Shown in pieces: positions 61,861-64,000 of a stretch of 64,000 nt of DNA. The notes beneath the pieces are model-generated. The model did no database searches. It had not been told where the DNA came from and saw only the letters and a list, made by a program, of their open reading frames with translations. The position numbers were made by a program, and so were the translations under genes. The number at the start of each line of letters is the position of its first letter. The first letter of the stretch is position 1. Origin of the DNA: Notamacropus eugenii (lineage: Eukaryota; Chordata; Mammalia; Diprotodontia; Macropodidae); the NCBI RefSeq assembly GCF_028372415.1, contig NC_092878.1:813501-877500 (forward strand), read 5' to 3'.

Positions 61861-62177
61861 GGGCTACCCCGTCGGGCCGGCCACATGGCCCTGCCGGACC
61901 CAGCTCCCGGGGTTCTCGGGCAGCGGAGCGGGGCGGTGGGTGGGCTTCTGAGGCGGGAAGCCGCGTAGGTGGCCCCGGGCTGGGCTTTCCGAGGCCGGGT
62001 GGGAGGCGGGGGAAATTCCATTTCCAGCAGACGGGGAAGTTCTGCGTTCCGGCCGCGAGGGCTCTTTTGTGAGCGGGATTGTTTTTTGGTTTTAGTTTTT
62101 AACCGGATGCTTCAGTTTCTTCGGGCAGGTTCCGAAAGTAAAACTCAGCATTTAGTAGACGCTTCTTGTTTTAAGGC

Positions 62178-62194
62178 GGGGGGGGGGGGGGGGG
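62178..62194 (+). repeat. 17-G homopolymer
   Basis: Uninterrupted run of G inside the CpG island, likely length-variable and quadruplex-prone. Confidence 0.9.
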
Positions 62195-62904
62195 ACAAAG
62201 CAGAAGTAGGCAGTCTCGCTTCAGGGTGGATGGGCGGGGGGGTTGCATTTTTGTCTTTGCGTTCCCCCTGCCCCGCAAAAAGAAAAAGAAAGCGGCAGGA
62301 CTCTAGTTCTAGGGAGCCGGGGGCTTTTCTCGATTTCGGTCAGTCTGGATGCTGGCGGTCGGTTGGCTGGCTGGGTTCATTTTGTCCCTGCCTTTCCCTG
62401 CTCTCCCTCCCTCCAAAATGTGGCAGGACTTTCCTTCCACTCCCCCATGGGCTTTTTTTGGGAAGCTCTTATATCAGGCCCAAATGTTTTGCCCATATAT
62501 GGACAGCTCATGACCAAAAACTTGGAAAATCAGCTGTGGGATACAGTTGGGACTAACGATTCTAATTTACAATTTATCATTCCTCCGAACACACCAATCA
62601 ATGCTGCCTCTGCCTCTGATTCCACTTCCAGACCTATCCAATTAGGGAGGGAAGGTGATCTGGATAAGGCAGGATCTTATCACCTATGTTTACACGTACC
62701 TAACTGCCCACCCACCTGGTCCTCATTTGGGCTTCCAAAACCTTACACCCCTCCCCGCCCCCAACTCCCCCAGTTCATTCTTTCTCCCTAGTCTCTAGGA
62801 CCATCTTTAGTGACCCCCTATACACTTACTTACATACATACACACACCCCAAAAAACTTCGGAGAACTTCGATGCCTAAGGGCCACTTGGCTGCTTCTAA
62901 ATAT

Positions 62905-63060
62905 GGGGTGTTCAAACTCCTACCTGGGAATTAGAACACCTAGGCTCAATTCCTACTTATTAGCCACGGTGTCCTTTGACCAATTCCCTTACCTTCTATG
63001 CTCACCTGTAAAATGAAAGAACAGGAGACCTCTAAGGACCCCATCAGCTCTCTATATTGT
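62905..63060 (+). repeat. CORE-SINE (MIR-like), degraded, plus
   Basis: gaacacctaggctcaattcctactta...gaccaattcccttaccttc...cacctgtaaaatgaaag. Confidence 0.65.
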
Positions 63061-63304
63061 GTGCCTGGCCTTATTTCTGCCACTTGTGGCTAAGTTTACT
63101 TTCAGGTTTGTGTTGGGACTTTCATGTGGGTCACCACATTTCTTAAAGGTTACCAAAAAGACTGGGGAGGTATTGTGGTGTTTTTCCTTGACCTAATCTG
63201 AATAATCAGAGGCCTTCATTTTTTAAAATCCCCCCCCCCAGAGAGTCCCAGTGCATTAACATTATAGGCTTTTTAAATCATAAATTAATGAATTCAGTAT
63301 CTAA

Positions 63305-63398
63305 ACACACACACGCACACACACACGCACACACACGCACACGCACACACACACGCACACACACACGCACACACACACGCACACACACACGCACACAC

Positions 63399-63448
<50 letters not shown>
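63305..63448 (+). repeat. CA microsatellite with periodic CG
   Basis: (CA)n of 144 bases in which CACG replaces CACA at mostly 8- to 12-base steps across the first two thirds, then pure CA. Confidence 0.95.
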
Positions 63449-63450
<2 letters not shown>

Positions 63451-63484
63451 TGTTGCCAGGAAGCTAGGGAAAGTAATAAGTATT

Positions 63485-63700
63485 CCTACAGCTCTCCTAC
63501 TACTAAGTTCCAAGCACTGTGCTAAACACTTTAATATCTGGTTTGATCCTTACAACAACCCTGGGGGGCAGATGCTGGTATTATTCCCATTTTACAGTTA
63601 AGGAAACTGAAATAAATGGCAATGCTTTGCCCAAGGTCACATAGGGAGTGATCCATGGGCTGGATTTGAACTCTGGTCTTTCTGACTCCAGGCCCAGCAT
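63485..63700 (-). repeat. CORE-SINE (MIR/THER-like), minus
   Basis: gcactgtgctaaacacttt, ttacaacaaccctgg, cccattttacagttaaggaaactg and tggatttgaactctggtctttctg. Confidence 0.88.
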
Positions 63701-64000
63701 CCCATGGTTGGGGTAAAAGGACGTTTACTTTTAAATCTCAATACCTCTTCATTCAGCATCATTTCTAACTAGGAAAACATGGTCAGCATTCAGCATTTTA
63801 CTGGGATTTGCTTTGAAAGTTTATGGAAAAAACAAGTGTGGTACTTACCTAAACATTAATGGGGGGGAGGCATTTAAATTAGTTATTTGGCAGAAAATAG
63901 AGTAGAAAGAGCAAAGTTGCCAAAGGAATGCCAAATACAGCTTGTTTATGCAAACCCCTCTACCCAGCAAAGTTAAAATGCAACCATCTGGAGTTTAATT

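Larger units (their letters stand above)
60500..62350 (+). promoter_or_regulatory. BCL2L10: CpG island and promoter of BCL2L10
   Basis: G+C and CpG density rise sharply at about 60.5 kb and fall after about 62.3 kb, in contrast to the AT-rich, CpG-poor surroundings. GC boxes (gggggcgggg type) lie at 60865-60874 and 60896-60905, about 100-130 bases upstream of the ATG. No clear TATA box is seen. The start site is probably in 60.75-60.95 kb, which is an inference. Confidence 0.75.
61426..64000 (+). other. BCL2L10: BCL2L10 intron 1 (5' part)
   Basis: Begins at donor gtgagg. It holds a G-rich minisatellite (61430-61860), a 17-G run (62178-62194), a degraded MIR (62905-63060), a CA/CG microsatellite (63305-63448) and a minus-oriented CORE-SINE (63485-63700). 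I scanned for an acceptor followed by DGF-type BH2 coding sequence and did not see one, so exon 2 is presumed beyond the window. Confidence 0.65.

Noticed and set aside
61005-62072. 355-codon plus-strand frame, Gly/Arg-rich
   Set aside because: Overlaps BCL2L10 exon 1 in another frame and then translates the minisatellite; no recognisable domain.
63301-63513. Val/Cys repeat frame
   Set aside because: Translation of the CA microsatellite.

Overview
This window is vertebrate nuclear DNA, almost certainly from a marsupial. It carries the 3' two thirds of one spliced gene, the first coding exon of a second, and a dense layer of retroelements between and inside them. The marsupial call rests on the repeats: CORE-SINEs with a BovB/RTE-type tail (MAR1-like), an abundant non-placental SINE family, L1 and half-L1 (HAL1) elements of a non-placental type, and an RTE LINE fragment. 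I cannot name the species.

Genes. (1) GNB5 (G protein beta-5), plus strand, has its last seven coding exons at 547-24779. They encode the C-terminal 230 residues, from the end of the second WD blade to the invariant C-terminus, all with GT-AG splice sites. (2) BCL2L10 (BCL-B/Diva/Boo, an apoptosis regulator), plus strand, has coding exon 1 at 60994-61425 inside a strong CpG island. Exon 2 must lie beyond base 64000. The two genes are neighbours in the same relative orientation in human (15q21), so the order is conserved synteny. They work in unrelated pathways: RGS/G-protein signalling and BCL2-family apoptosis control.

Layout. 1-24.8 kb: GNB5 exons and introns. The 12-kb intron (10122-22175) is mostly retroelements: an old HAL1, a HAL1 inserted inside another HAL1 that itself split a MIR, and an antisense processed pseudogene of BASP1. 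24.8-25.5 kb: GNB5 3' UTR. 25.5-60.5 kb: intergenic. It holds a minus-strand L1 (28814-35361) with target-site duplications, an internal deletion, a SINE insertion and a young solo LTR; CORE-SINEs, L2 and CR1/L3 fragments; a full-length HAL1 (48761-51645) with a 14-bp target duplication and a CpG-rich, tandemly repeated 5' end; microsatellites; an RTE fragment; and a mariner-type MITE. 60.5-64 kb: BCL2L10 promoter, exon 1, and the start of an intron containing a G-rich minisatellite and a CA/CG microsatellite.

I found no prokaryote-like system, CRISPR array, rRNA or functional tRNA. The most coherent unusual story is the L1/HAL1 system. The window holds a parent-type L1 and several ORF1-only derivatives that share its ORF1, its ORF1-ORF2 spacer and its 3' end. 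Both classes carry tandem repeats in their 5' ends. Repeat family names are from memory and boundaries of old repeats are approximate.
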